A stretch of DNA of 39,432 nucleotides from Periweissella ghanensis (GTDB lineage Bacteria; Bacillota; Bacilli; Lactobacillales; Lactobacillaceae): assembly GCF_918814755.1 (NCBI RefSeq), contig NZ_CAKKNT010000017.1, positions 1 to 39,432 on the forward strand. The letters are read 5' to 3'. The position numbers were made by a program, and so were the translations under genes. Below the pieces are notes generated by a model that saw only the letters and a program-made list of their open reading frames with translations, ran no database searches and was not told the DNA's origin. Positions 39,357-39,432 of this stretch are shown here, one piece after another. The number at the start of each line of letters is the position of its first letter. The stretch's first letter is position 1.

Positions 39357-39432
39357 TTAAGCGATTAATTGGATGGCATGATTCTGGAATTCAACCGGAC
39401 TCATGCCATCCAATTTTTCTTTAATTCGTTTG
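39357..39432 (-). CDS. IS3-family transposase OrfB, C-terminal fragment cut by the window edge
   Basis: The minus strand encodes a C-terminus ending KRIKEKLDGMSPVEF followed by QNHAIQLIA and a TAA at 39357-39359. The pattern RIKxKLxGxSPVE is the characteristic end of IS3-family (IS150-like) DDE transposases. Only 24 codons are visible. The rest of the element lies beyond the window, reading toward this end. Confidence 0.8.
   Translation of the reverse strand, partial: KRIKEKLDGMSPVEFQNHAIQLIA

Overview
The window looks like chromosome from a low-to-moderate G+C lactic acid bacterium of the family Lactobacillaceae. Supporting signs are X-prolyl dipeptidyl aminopeptidase, a CiaRH-like two-component system, LTA synthase, a short-type 6-phosphogluconate dehydrogenase with its own RpiR regulator (typical of heterofermenters) and the acpS-alr-mazF order. 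A Weissella- or Leuconostoc-like organism is my best guess, but the species is inference. Both window ends cut into IS3-family insertion sequences: the start of an orfA at the left edge and the end of an orfB at the right edge, both on the minus strand.

Layout. 1-2.5 kb: IS3 end, then divergent rpiR and gnd sharing two operator-like palindromes. 2.2-2.7 kb: a gene-free stretch with a strong small-RNA candidate on the minus strand (C-rich hairpin loops and its own terminator) and one copy of a structured repeat. 2.7-8.4 kb: CBS-domain membrane protein, undecaprenyl-diphosphatase, a beta-hydroxyacid dehydrogenase, adenine deaminase and a GNAT protein. 8.4-13.5 kb: LTA synthase, Tex, SprT-like protein and tRNA-Leu(AAG). 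13.6-19.3 kb: cytosine deaminase, an MMPL/RND transporter gene broken by one in-frame stop, its divergent TetR regulator (apparently leaderless) and a nucleoside hydrolase. 19.4-24 kb: CiaRH-like pair, PgpA-like phosphatase and a DEAD-box helicase behind a long structured leader. 24.2-27.3 kb: acpS, alr and mazF with no antitoxin gene, then a DUF3290/DUF421 membrane pair. 27.4-33.6 kb: DUF915-type lipoprotein hydrolase, proline iminopeptidase, birA-bioY behind a BirA-type operator, and PepX. 33.7-37.2 kb: two paralogous APC amino-acid permeases; the first follows a 19-codon Phe/Tyr-rich leader peptide and a terminator. 37.3-39.3 kb: guanylate-kinase-like protein, a Ser-rich anchored protein and a small membrane protein.

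Themes. Many genes serve the cell envelope (uppP, ltaS, alr, pgpA-like, ciaRH-like, DUF915 hydrolase, Ser-rich protein), nucleobase salvage (adenine deaminase, cytosine deaminase, nucleoside hydrolase) and peptide or amino-acid nutrition (pepX, proline iminopeptidase, APC permeases). The most notable non-coding content is: (i) four 108-112 nt copies of a structured intergenic repeat whose stems differ in sequence but keep the same architecture, three of them starting 1-9 nt after a stop codon; (ii) the C-rich-loop small RNA candidate; (iii) the aromatic leader peptide with attenuator. I saw no CRISPR array, prophage, T-box or complete mobile element.
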